A stretch of DNA of 64,000 bases from the NCBI GenBank assembly GCA_002633005.1, contig NMRA01000128.1, forward strand, positions 793,482 to 857,481, written 5' to 3'. This DNA is from Phoronis australis (lineage: Eukaryota; Phoronida; Phoronidae). The translations under genes and the position numbers were made by a program. Below the pieces are notes generated by a model that was not told where the DNA came from, did not search any database, and saw nothing but the letters and a program-made list of their open reading frames with translations. Below, in pieces: positions 36,001 to 57,599 of this stretch (the stretch's first letter is position 1; each line of letters begins with the position of its first letter).

Positions 36001-39000
36001 AAATCAAACTATAAGTATACCTATAGGAGTCACATTCTCCTGCAGACTTAAATGGACAGAGTGTTGTAGAGTACTTGCAGGCAAAAGCTCGAAAAGCAAT
36101 GAGCGTTATTAAAGTCACTCTGTTAAAACTGAATTTCCCATGGAGTGCATTTTAAACTCTTTGACTCTATGATAATGCCCAAATTAACATATATGGTGTA
36201 GAAATATGAGGAAGTCAGCAATGTGTGAATCTATTGAAAAAGTTCATAATGGTATGTTCTGAGATCATTGTTAAAACGCCAAATGCTATAGCTCGCAGTG
36301 AATGTGGGAGACAATGGTTAATTACAACATATATGTGTAAACCAGTAATCTTTTGGACAAAAGTGCTTGATATGGAAGAACATAGGTACCAACTGAAGTG
36401 CTAAAGTATGCTTATGGAACAAGGTGAAAATGGTAATTGTATCTGGGCACACCGTGTCAAAGAAATTTTGTATTGGTACGGTTATGGAGAAGTGTGGTTA
36501 TTTGGCTCAGGCAATAGTGCTGCATTGTGGTATTCAAGCAGAGATTACTGGATTGTGGCATCCAGGAATGACAACTGGAAATAGGTAACTCAAATAAGTA
36601 TGAATTTTATAATCTTATTAAACGTGATTTTGTTAACAAGCAATATGTGAATTGTTTAAGCGCTTATTGGAGAAGAATACTTGCGCAATTTCGATGTTCA
36701 GGTCACTCACTTAATAAAGAGAAAGGGAGACATATGGCTCACTCACTAATAAAGAGAAAGGGAGACATATGGGTATTCTTAAAAGTGAGAGAATATGCGG
36801 CATATGCTGTCTGGGTGAAATTGAAGATGACCCTCATTTCATGTGTCGATGGCCTGTTCTTGCAAGACCATAGAAGAAATCTTCTACCAGAGCTTGTGAA
36901 TGTTAACTATTCTCTTGTTAGGTTATTCCAACAGAAAAACCATGACAGTATCCAGCGCCTTGCATTTTATATTCAGAAGGCTTTAAGAGAAGAACTGCTG
37001 TCCGTGTAAATACTCTTAATATACATTTGAATTTATGTATTTATGTATGAGTAGGCAAAAAAGACTACAATGTACAATAAATGATATTATTATTATTATT
37101 ATTATTTTATTATTACTATTAGATATTGTTATCATTATTATGAAAACAAAATAAAACGATAGCCACCCTAACCGGTAAGAAAAAACAAACAGACAGGAGT
37201 ATTAAAAATAAAGTAATGAAATGTCTCCGTGATAGCAAGTAGCAGCATATATTAAAGAAAACAGCTATGGTTTTAAGTCGACTTGACATCAGTGGTGCAT
37301 TTAAACTCGAGGCATCCTAACTTTAATTGAGTATAGAATTAGAGGTCGACAACATTTTGCCATTTCTGGACGTGTTAATGGAGCCTGAGGGTACCTCAGT
37401 GATAACATCAGTATTTCATAAGAAGACCTACACAGGACTGTACACTTGTTTTCATAGCTTAATTCACATCATTTGTTTATAAAGTAGGTCTCATTAAAAC
37501 TCTAATATACAGGGTATATCGCATTAACAACACTTGGACTAGATTTGGTTCTAATATTAAAGGACTTACAACGAATTTGCAAAAGAATGGCTATCCCCTA
37601 GAATTAGTCAACAGGGTACTCAAGACTCCAACGTAACCCTGATGATGTTCATCTTGTAGACAAAACTAACTACAAGTACTTTAAAGTACCGTATGTTGGG
37701 TTTTACGCCAAGATTGCTCAACAAAACTCAACACATTGGTGACTGATTACTGTGTGAACTTAAGAGTTGTATTAATTAACATTCAAGTCTCTAAAACTGT
37801 CGAATTTATTTAACCCTAAGGACAAAAATGGGTCTATGGTCCAAGGTAGTGTACAAATTTATCTGTGCTGGATGTGGCTCCAGTTATCTAGGCGAAACTG
37901 TTCGCCATTTGAAAACCAGAACCAAGGAACATCTAAATTCTGACAGAAGCTCACATATAAATATTCACCTAGAGAGCTCCAATCATTGTTATCAGCAGTG
38001 CTCTTTCAATGACTTTGCAATAATAGACCAGGCAGTAACAACAAAGTCAGGCTCTACACATCAGTTGGTGCAAGCCCAATCTCAATAGGCCAGTGGCACA
38101 CCACAGGTTGTCATTGCTAGTTCATCATGTTGTCACTCCCTGTAACTAACTTTAGCTGCGCTTCATTACTTGCTGCTGGGCCTAGCTAGGTGGCCACTGC
38201 ATTCTCTCTTCTGATGATGGTGTTCGAATAAATGACACCGAAACATGTCAAGTCGACTTAAAACCATTGTTTTCGTTAAAGTAATGAAAAGGGGTATGAA
38301 AAATATTAAAACCAACATTCCTTTGGGAAGTGGCCCTTTGTCAAGATCAACGCAAATTAACTTTTTTGTATTTTTGCCTTTAAAATGTACCTAGTTAAAA
38401 CTACTCTCCAAATTTGCCAAAGAAAGACAATTTGGGTGTAATATAACAACCACCATTGTTAAGAAAGTAGTGCTAGCTATTACCTTCATTAGCTCAGATC
38501 TACATCAACACAAAGGGCATGCTCACTGAATAGGCATCATAAAAGTTGTCTGGGGCATAGGGAATCAGAGTGGTGACCAATGTGTAAGCGAGAAATTCTC
38601 CACATGGTTGTAAAAGTCACATTATGTATTGTCCAATTTTCAAAATTCAAGAACCTAATCGCCTGCCTGTGCTGTTTCACGAATTATTCAGATATGCCAT
38701 TTACAAACATTTAAAAAAAATTTCAAAATACTATTGCCACCCCTGCGTTTATGATGGTCTTCTAGCTAGAGAACAGCAACGTCAGCATGCAGTCTAAGGC
38801 GTTTTAATTAACCACAACAGTATTTGATGTAAACCAGCAGAATCTGTGATGCACAAACTGGTGGAGTTGCCCAGAATCTTGACCGATTAGTGTGTCAGTG
38901 AAGGATTCTTTTCAAATTACTGTGGTAAACCTATTGTAAATTTGAAAATTCTTTGTTGCAGTTTGCTGGGTCGGTGCTGGATTGCCTAGGCCGGAGACTG

Positions 39001-42000
39001 ACCACTGTAGCACAGACTGCGACTCAATCAGCTGAAGAAGACTCCCCCTATCATGTTCCCTCCCCTAAACCCGACTGTCCCGTGTGGTCTTGGAATGAGT
39101 GGGATCCTTTGGAAGAAGTCATTGTTGGTCGTGCTGAAGGTGCTTTGGTGCCCCCATTTTCGGTGGAAGTTAAGGTAATGTGTTGCTTTCAGTATCTACT
39201 GTCAGATTACAGTAATTCTTTTTTGTTTTGCACGTTTGTGTACTATTTTGCACATCCAAAGTTATTTAGCACACTGATGTCACAAAACACGCTTAATTTT
39301 CCCCTATCAATTTATTTTCAAAAGAAAATCACTAAGTGAATGAAACCTACAGTAGCTACTGCGGTAGTTATACCTTAAGAATGCTCTCAGGGATCAAATG
39401 TGAGGGTGTTGATGATCATTTTTTTATCTCAGGCCAACACTTACGAGAAGTACTGGCCGTTTTACCTGAAGCATGGCGGTACCTCATTCCCAGAGGGTCA
39501 CCTGAAGAAGGCTCAACAGGAGATAGAAGAGATGTGCAACATCCTTACCCAAGAAGGTGTGGTTGTCAAACGTCCTGATCCTATCGACTTCTCGTTTAAG
39601 TACTCCACCCCTGACTTTGCTTCTACAGGTAATTGTCTCATAATACTGATGGATATGTGGCCAACAGGTGGCGTGTAGACCAGACTTATAATAAAAGTGT
39701 TTGCAAACTGATGGATGCATTATAATAACAAAGTGTAACCCTGATAATACAAACTACGTAATGTGTTTTTTTCTTGATATTTTTTATTTTGGGGATTAAT
39801 TTCATTGAATGGTATTTAAAAAGGAACCAAACGTGTTGTGCTTTTTACATGATGTTGCCAAGTGCCTTCAGTGAAAAAATTAGGCTCAGGTGAACAAAAT
39901 TTTATGGACTGTGTTTATAATTTTCAGGAATGTATGCAGCTATGCCCCGTGACATTTTGACTGTCATTGGAGATGAGATCATCGAAGCACCGATGGCTTG
40001 GCGTTCGCGGTTCTTTGAGTACCGTGCTTACCGTTCCTTGATGAAGGACTATTTCCGCCGAGGCGCCAAATGGACAACAGCTCCTAAACCTCAGATGTCT
40101 GACGAACTTTATGATCTGGTATGGTCATGAAAGATGAAACTATATGGTAACACAGATGAATAAAATTATAATAGATCATTTTGATACATGTCTGAGAAGT
40201 CTGTAAGCATGAAGTTCACTTTGTCTGGGACCACAAAACTTCACTCAGATTAACTCATACTTAGAAACTTTTATTCTAAACAGTTCTTACTCGAGACATA
40301 ACCACCGCCAAACTTTACTCAAGTCTCTTCAAAATGTACTCAAGACTCTGGAACTATTCTTGCATTTCTATAGAAGTCTTTGGTGCAACAACTAAGACGA
40401 GCAAAACTTGTCTTTAAGCATATTTTGAAGCCATTAGGTCATCTATAGTCCAGTCAACAAATTTGTGAAAAAGATCGTCTTGCTGACTTTCGGCTTAAAA
40501 AATGCAAAGTATTAATATTGATCTCTGCTAAAGAAATTCCAAACTCGACAAATATAGCGTTAACTGCTGAGTTAGCTTCTGAAAGCAAGTCGACTTGGTG
40601 AATCTCGTGCTATGCATTGCAATTTTAGTTATCGCATTACTAATGTGAAAAATCCAATGCTTACCATACTTTGTTGCACGAGTGATGAATGGACTCCAAC
40701 AGGAAATACCTTTAATTCTTATGCACTCTCAATTATTCAGGCTAACCAAACTTGTCCTGGCTAAATTCAAACTTAGCGTGACGAGTCATTAAACAAGCTG
40801 TGGAGACATATGTTGCTTTTAGAATCTTTTTATCTAACTGGTGCTTTGCTTACATTAAGGTTTAGTTTTCATTTCATGAAAGCTTATCCATATAGTGGCA
40901 ACATGGAAACTTTCAGAGCTACTGAGAATTCTATTCAACAGGCTTCCATCACTAATGAAGCTGCAGGTGCACCATAAAATCAACATCTTTTTATCGATGG
41001 AACTTTTATGTAACATCAATGTTTGAATGTGCGATGAAAAGATATCATTACAGGTGATCCATTGCATTTTATTACTTGATAACTACGTTTACAATGGGGA
41101 GAGTCTTAATCAAAAGTTTAAGATATACCTTGATGTCGATCAGTTTTTAACCAGACAGTGTCTGACCTTCAGATCGCTAAACGATAAGCCTGCAATGAGT
41201 TAATCAAGTCAAGGCAGTAAAAATTTGGATGATTTTCACTGCTTTAACTGATTTTGCATAGCCCGCATATAATTATTGCCATTATTACGAATTTGAGAGT
41301 ATGATTAGGGTCTGCCTGTAGGCATTGCTGAGGAATGTAAAGGCAGTATTAATATCATGAGCAGTTGAGTATTACCGGTAAGTGATGCAAGCATCTGAAA
41401 TGTAGAGAACTTAACTTTCAGTAAGTTTCTGCAGTGGTTTGAAAACCAAAATAGTGCTTATGCCCCATATATTCTAGGACCAGGTGGTCCGCAGGGTTGA
41501 CAAAATTTGATAAGAACTGCCAGACGTGACCCAAGTCATGCTGAGGTATTGACCTAGTGATAAGGCCAAGCATTTGCACTCACACCATATAACCAGATAA
41601 AAGACCATCATTCAGGACTCTTTCAAGTTGAATTTTTGATGGTGATAAAATATTACATGTAGATACCTTGAGAACTTGCCACATCACCACAGATAAAATT
41701 TAACAAGCATTTTATCGGATTTTATTTAGTCTGGGTTATACTACGAGCTGTGCTGCAGAGTCAAATCTCATTTATTATGATGTGCGTGTGTACAAAAAGT
41801 AAATAAAAACAAACCCTCTGCAAGATGGGCATGTCAAATAAATGTCACGACAACAGTTTTCAGGTATTGAAGTCCTTCATGATCCAAGAACTTATGGTGT
41901 GTTAAAAATGATGTGTAGCCATTTTTAATTACAAGACTTGTTTTTCTAAAAATTTGTGATTTTTTCTCAGTGTTAGCTCTCATTTCTTCAGACATGACAT

Positions 42001-45000
42001 TATTTGCACAGAGCTCGCCAGTTCTGTTTCTTTGTTCCGTTAACTAGTCTGGTATTCTTTGTTGAGCCACTTTAGGCTGAAAGCTTAGTTGGAAATGTAG
42101 ATAAGCTTTATGTGTTGTGAGTGAACAAATTTCTGCAATCCATGGTGTGTCCCTCTTATCCATAAAAGAAGTCATTCCAGAGAACTTACAATTGGAAAAA
42201 TTGCAATAAATACATCATTTATGCATTTCTGAAGGTGACATTGACACCATACAAACAATAATAATATAAAAGCCAAATGTTTGTAAAATAAAAATCACAT
42301 TGCACAATCACGTTGAAAAAGCTTTTGAATTCACTATTATTTATTCAGGCTTTGCAGTCTTATACCCAGAAACGGGTACTTAAAAATCCTTGGTAGTATA
42401 AGGTTTTTCAGTTGTTCTGTGCCCTCCTGAAGAATTTTAGCTAGGTTGTAATCTAAACTACCTTGAGGCATTTTTAATAAGCAAATTACATCTGCCATTA
42501 AAAATTCTGTTTTTGCTTATAACTTCCTTACCAAGCATTGCGGGTAGATAAGATGTTTTCACCAATGTTTCTATGGTCAGTGAATATAGTGGAGCTACTT
42601 TGGAGGAGAATACATTGATAATTTGCATAAAATATGCAAATTGGCACATCCATTGAAAATTCCACTTGTGCTTATAGCTGTGGTTCCCAGCACTAACAGA
42701 TAAATTATATTGATATTTGAACTGGTGTTTATGTGGAAAGGGAATTTAATGGAGCTACTTTGACAGAAGATACATGAAAATTTGGATAAATCATGCAGAT
42801 TGAGGCAGCCATTATGGAAATTTCTTCTTGTAATGCTTACATCTCAGTATCAGGTACTACAAGTAAGAAATCCCCACCCACGTCTCTGTGATCAGTTGTA
42901 ATTTAAATTTGCACCTGTATGTTTCTATCATAAATTAATAGTTAAATGAAATAAGTTTACAGATTGCTGCTGTGGAAAAACTTAAGAATGAATTATATGA
43001 ATCATGGAAACCTTGTACTTACCGGTAGTTGCAATTATTTGATTGAAACACATGCCATGTATCTACATTAACTGTATCTCTAAGGGTGAGTATTCATAAT
43101 GAATAATGTTAACCCCTATTTGCATAAATTATAAGTCATGCAAATTTATGATGTAATGCCCACCAAAATGGTTTCATTCAGTTCACTGACCACAAAAACA
43201 TGGGTGCAAATATCACGGTGATTTACATCAAGTGCTCCTGTAAGGAAGTCACAAATGTAGACACAATTTTGGATAATATCAGTCATTATTTGTATAAATT
43301 ATGCAAATTTATCATGCAACAGCTTGCACTCTGATTTCACTTACCAGGTAATTGACCATAGAATCACAGAAAATGTCAATATAATTTACCTGTGGTTCTT
43401 TTTATCCCAGCTATAAGCACAAGTACGTTTTTTAATAATGGCGGCCTTAACTTGCATAAACTATGCAAATTCACAATTTATTCTCCATTGAATTCACTGG
43501 CCAAGGACACATCCGTAAAAGCATCAAAATAATAAACCAATGGTAGCTGGTAAGAAGTTATAAGGAAAAACAGAATTTTGCATAATGGCGGCTTTAATTT
43601 GGATATTTAAAAAATTTCAAGGTTATCATGATTACAACCCAGCTAAAGTGCTTCAGGGGGACCACCTCAACATAAAACAATCAAAAACCCTTATACTCCC
43701 ATGAATTTCTAGGTCCTCTATGGATGAATACTAGACTATATTAACAACTGGTTGCAGGACTACCCCATCAAAAGTGTAGAGGAACGCCACCTATTGGCTG
43801 CCGAGGGAAAATTTGTCACCACCGAATTTGAGCCATGCTTTGATGCAGCAGACTTCATCAGGGCCGGACGTGACATATTCGTCCAAAGAAGCCAGGTAGT
43901 CACTGTAGTGTCTGTTAAGACTAATTTTGATAAAACAACCTGATTTATGAGTATCCAAACTGTTTAGCATCCAAAGCCATATCAGTGCATGTACTAAACA
44001 CAGAGTTGTCAGACCTTTAAACAGTACAACATACAATTCAATTTCTAAATTTGGCCTAAGGTGGGCTGACAGACAGCAGGTTTAACCAAGATGCTGCTGG
44101 GCTGAATCAATTTAAAGGTATGACTGTCACTACAGCACTCAACTTAAACTCTGTACGTGTGTTGTAAAGTTTGGCAATAATCAAACATGTTATTTGGAAA
44201 AAAACGCAGCTTTGTTAAGTCAATGTAGTTATACTTTACAATGGGTTTAAAATCCTGATATTTGTTTTAAAAGTCCTTCAGTACTTACAAGCATATGTTT
44301 TGTTCAGGTCACTAACTACATGGGTATTGAGTGGATGAAGCGCCACCTAGAGCCCAAAGGTATCCGTGTACACACCATCAGTTTTAAGGACCCCAACCCC
44401 ATGCACATCGACGCCACCTTTAACATCATTGGGCCAGGCCTGGTACTATCCAACCCAGACCGCCCATGTCACCAGATAGAGATGTTTGAGAAGTCTGGCT
44501 GGGACATTGTAAAACCACCACTGCCTCTGGTGTCTGACAGTAAGTACAGCATGCTCATGAAGTAGGTAGGAGTACTGTGTGTTTGAATGTGTTGTAATTT
44601 GAACACTCTTCTTGGTACAGACAACAAAAAATGACAAAATCAATCCTGAAATGTACAAACGATGATCTTAGATACCAAAGCCGTGATAAATTATCCAGCT
44701 ATCTAAGAAGTCAAAAAAGCAGTGTACGAAAATGTCATACAGCACAGTTTAAAAATGTCCTTGAGACAACTTTGCACAGTAATTTTGAGACTGGGCTTCA
44801 TAAGATTCAATAGGCGAAGTGTACTAGAAATTGTACTGTACTTGGCATGTGCATAGTCTATAATTACAAATTGATATCCAACCAAAAACAATATGTATTA
44901 CACTGGAGATTCATATTTGCGATAAAAATCGGTGAAATCTCCGACTTTAAGTAGTAGGCAATTGCCAGTAACTGTAAGTTGTAAATTCAGTAACGGTTGC

Positions 45001-45731
45001 ACACATTTCTGTTGTAAGTAACTGTGTGTAGCAAGGTAAAACCACACTATGCAGTTTAAGTTTTAAGTGACCAGCTCGTATTACTCATGACGAATTCAAA
45101 TGACCGGTGCAGATCCCCCACTGTAACTTTTACAGCCTTTACATTTAGTGAGCACTGCTCATTATAAGATGGTAGTGCATTACCATTACAGTTCTTAGGA
45201 AGCCAGGGCTTTTAATTTTTCTTCCTCTTCGTAAGCAGAGTGGAGAAGGGGTGTCAGTTCAGTGGTCGAGCACAGTTCAGTTGTTCCTTGGATACAATGT
45301 CAATTTTACCGTGAACATGTGTGTGTGTGGGTTTACTTGTGCGTATACACTAACACATGAATGCAACAAGTGGTTCTTACCTAATTCATGATTCTCTCCA
45401 TTTGAATTTCTCGTCTTGAACTCGTCACAATCTTTGAGGGCCCAATGACCATCCGACCATTCACCATATCTCATTTAGATTTATTACTTCAATAGATCAT
45501 CCGCTCTGGATGTCGTCCAAGTGGCTGTCCATGAATGTTCTCATGTTGGATCCCAAGCGTGTCCTTGTGGAATCTGAAGAAACCTCCATCCACAAGATGT
45601 TTGAAAAGCTCGGCATCGAGTGCATCAAGGTCAACATTCGACATGCAAACTCCTTGGGTGGTGGGTTCCACTGCTGGACTACTGATGTGCGTCGACGTGG
45701 AACACTGGAGAGCTACTTTTACTCCAGCTAA
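33024..45731 (+). CDS. GATM: GATM, glycine amidinotransferase, mitochondrial
   Basis: It transfers the amidino group from arginine to glycine, giving guanidinoacetate, the first and committed step of creatine synthesis, in mitochondria. Exons: 33024-33089, 38962-39174, 39433-39628, 39928-40118, 43758-43895, 44308-44539 and 45496-45731 (TAA). All are GT/AG with consistent phases, giving 423 residues, the same length as human. Exon 1 encodes [15 protein letters not shown], a basic mitochondrial leader clearly related to the vertebrate one. Conserved segments include [59 protein letters not shown] and the C-terminal GGFHCWTTD, with the active-site Cys at residue 405 (human 407) and the catalytic His in HIDAT. 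Intron 1 (5.9 kb) holds nested transposons. Confidence 0.98.
35180..37119 (+). mobile_element. Decayed non-LTR retrotransposon (LINE) reverse transcriptase fragment
   Basis: The plus-strand translation across frames gives reverse transcriptase blocks: [33 protein letters not shown]-like residues, a [15 protein letters not shown] block, the catalytic FADDLVL, and a following [12 protein letters not shown]. Many stops and shifts make it a pseudogene. A poly(ATT) tail follows at 37085-37117, which may be the LINE's own 3' tail. It lies inside the larger inverted-repeat element. Confidence 0.85.
37085..37117. repeat. (ATT)n microsatellite, probable LINE 3' tail
   Basis: A nearly pure ATT/TTA trinucleotide run directly follows the last LINE-derived coding remnants. 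Confidence 0.8.
37222..38277 (+). mobile_element. 5'-truncated Penelope-like retroelement with GIY-YIG remnant
   Basis: Flanked by an exact 12-bp target duplication, AAAGTAATGAAA, at 37210-37221 and 38278-38289. Inside, decayed plus-strand frames show the end of a reverse transcriptase ([24 protein letters not shown]) and a linker. A GIY-YIG endonuclease-like segment follows at 37828-38088 ([15 protein letters not shown], then RTKEHL), as in Penelope-like elements. The left end (37254-37289) is an inverted copy of the right end (38245-38276, GTCGACTT core), a known feature of this class. A hammerhead motif lies near the 3' end. Confidence 0.85.
38205..38256 (+). ncRNA. Hammerhead ribozyme motif of the Penelope-like element
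   Basis: The core CTGATGA (38211-38217) is followed by a helix II of about 6 bp: GGTGTT at 38219-38224 pairing with GACACC at 38234-38239. Then come GAAA (38240-38243), a minimal palindromic helix III CATG (38244-38247) and the GTC cleavage triplet ending at 38249. Helix I is weak: CTT at 38208-38210 against AAG at 38250-38252, so activity is doubtful. Hammerheads are known in the terminal repeats of Penelope-like elements. One unpaired T follows the core, which is non-ideal. Confidence 0.7.
42460..43660. repeat. Degenerate tandem repeats in GATM intron 4
   Basis: Units of about 150-190 bp recur with a common core, TTGCATAAA.TATGCAAATT, and neighbouring blocks such as TTATAGCTG and CACTGACCA. 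At least five copies were seen (near 42620, 42790, 43130, 43290 and 43455). The rest of the intron from 40119 to 42450 shows nothing recognisable. Confidence 0.6.
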
Positions 45732-46071
45732 ACTGTTTGTTATGCCCCATTCAGCCCCCTATACAGTAGTTTACATTTACTGGACAATATTAACCCATGC
45801 CAGGTAATTTGCATCAGTGGCGAAATAAGTCTGGACTATTTATCAGAATATAAACACATCAATAACGTATCTCAAGACATCAAAAACAGGAAAAAAAATT
45901 AAGCACTGTGAGTCCTTACTCAAAACCCATGATTGTAGTAACAGAGACCAGAGGTGTTATGAACCTCATCTTGGGTTTTCTCCAATTTTCATGAACTAAT
46001 TTGGTAAGAATTATTGATGACTTTCTAAAACCGCTCCGAGGTGGTGGCGTGTTACAACTATTGTTACAATC

Positions 46072-46209
46072 TGTTGTCTATTTACATTGTCACGACGGTT
46101 CGGTCGGTCTATTCTCCGGCCATTGTCAGGTGTTCCTGCGTTCTTAGAACAAGCACAGATATGTGGTACACTCATCACCAAAATGTTGTGACAATGTAAA
46201 TAAACAAGA
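46072..46209 (-). repeat. Relic of Penelope-like terminal repeat with degenerate hammerhead core
   Basis: Inverted 24-bp arms (GTCTATTTACATTGTCACGAC at 46075-46095 and its near-complement at 46186-46206) bracket a minus-strand stretch resembling a hammerhead. The stretch has CTGACAA (46129-46123) for CTGATGA, a 6-bp helix II with one mismatch (GGCCGG with CCGACC), GAAC for GAAA, and CGTC. Three core changes make it inactive. It lies in the GATM 3' UTR. Confidence 0.45.
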
Positions 46210-46707
46210 GGTCAGTGTAAATAGACCAAGAGATTTTAACATTAGTTGTAAGAATTATTAGTTAACAAAATCTGTAACTATTTAGTGTTTAGGTCTACGA
46301 TTATGAGTTAAAGAAGTTGTCAAATCATACTCCAGAACAATGTTTTCAGAATATGGCTGGAATGAAAGCTCTGGCTTATTGTGTGAAAGTACAGTTTGCC
46401 AAGTATGGGGACATTTTGTCTAGTTCTGCTTATGGACAGCTCTTGTACCATTTGTGTTGGTCCAACCATTTCCACACAGTTCATTTAGCCTAATAAGAGT
46501 TGTGTTACGCTATTCACTGCATTTATGTTGGTAATTTCAACCCTGTAATATTTCTTATAACTATCCACCCTGGTTCTTATACCAGCAACTATGTACGCTG
46601 TCGGGAAGTCTTTTTCAGCTGTGATTTCAGCGTGTGTTTGAAGTGGGTTTGATGTGCAATTTCATCTAGGTCTGCTTTGTTTTGTATGCTTTAACTTATG
46701 GGGCTGT

Positions 46708-46713
46708 AATAAA
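46708..46713 (+). terminator. GATM: GATM poly(A) signal
   Basis: AATAAA lies 977 bases after the GATM stop codon. The candidate PSMC1 signal on the other strand starts only 7 bp further on. Confidence 0.6.
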
Positions 46714-46719
46714 GTGTGA

Positions 46720-46725
46720 TTTATT
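46720..46725 (-). terminator. PSMC1: PSMC1 poly(A) signal
   Basis: TTTATT on the plus strand is AATAAA on the minus strand, about 485 bases after the PSMC1 stop. Cleavage would fall within the GATM 3' end. Confidence 0.55.
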
Positions 46726-47209
46726 TTTAAGTAAAACATTCCAAAAGAGTCCAATTTCATTGTTCTTTACTTAAGGCATGTAAACAAAACATGAACTTGT
46801 TTCTGAGTACCAGTGCAACTAAAAATAAGTCCCTTAATATCGAATGACTGCATTTCAAAGTTTTTTCAAAATTTCCAAAAATTCTTGCAGCAGTGGCACA
46901 CACTGAGGGAACCATCGATCTAGCCTAACAATGCCTACAAATTCCACAGGTTTCTGATTTGGAGAGATAGTGTTTTTGTGGGAAAAGATTTTCCAGTTGA
47001 AGACACTTGTTAAAATAAGAAGTTTTGCTTACACAAGTTCTATTAACACAAACTGATACACAAAAGTCCATAATTGATTCTCGGATTCCAACGGACAAAA
47101 TCAGCCATGAGCTTAACACTGGTACTAGCACTAGGTCAGCATTAGGCCATGAGTTTAAGACTGGTACTCGTTGCTAGGCCAGCATTACACCAAGAGTTTT
47201 ACACTGTTA

Positions 47210-57385
<10,176 letters not shown>

Positions 57386-57599
57386 GGTCGGTGATACGCA
57401 TGCGTTGGATACTCTCGAATCTACTACCGGTGAATTGGTGTTTTTTAAATTTTCTTTTATAATACTCAATTAAACTAAAAAAACTTACTTATTGGAAAAT
57501 TTTCATCATTTTTATATTTACTGTATTGTTTAATGTCTGGAAATACATTTAAAAAGAACTTTCAAGATTATGTGACGGATCCAAAGGTTCTCAGCTACA
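57386..57599. promoter_or_regulatory. Putative bidirectional promoter
   Basis: The candidate start codons of PSMC1 (minus, 57385) and the last gene (plus, 57600) are 214 bp apart, head to head. The spacer is AT-rich, with a TGTGACGG element near 57570. A GGCGCGAAA (E2F-like) sequence overlaps the plus-strand start. No TATA box is obvious. Confidence 0.45.

Larger units (their letters stand above)
34100..38640. mobile_element. Large inverted-repeat element in GATM intron 1
   Basis: Left arm about 34100-34520 and right arm 37137-37221 plus 38290-38640 are reverse complements, about 430 bp each with moderate divergence. Landmarks are AATACTCCTGTCTG...CTTACCGGTTAGGG on the left, and CCCTAACCGGTAAG...CAGACAGGAGTATT plus GGGAAGTGGCCCTTTGTC on the right. 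The right arm is split by a Penelope-like insertion with a target duplication, and the interior carries a LINE fragment. It could be a foldback DNA transposon or an inverted segmental duplication. Confidence 0.75.

Noticed and set aside
35187-37009. Active reverse transcriptase or defence system gene
   Set aside because: Many stops and frameshifts; it fits a dead LINE.
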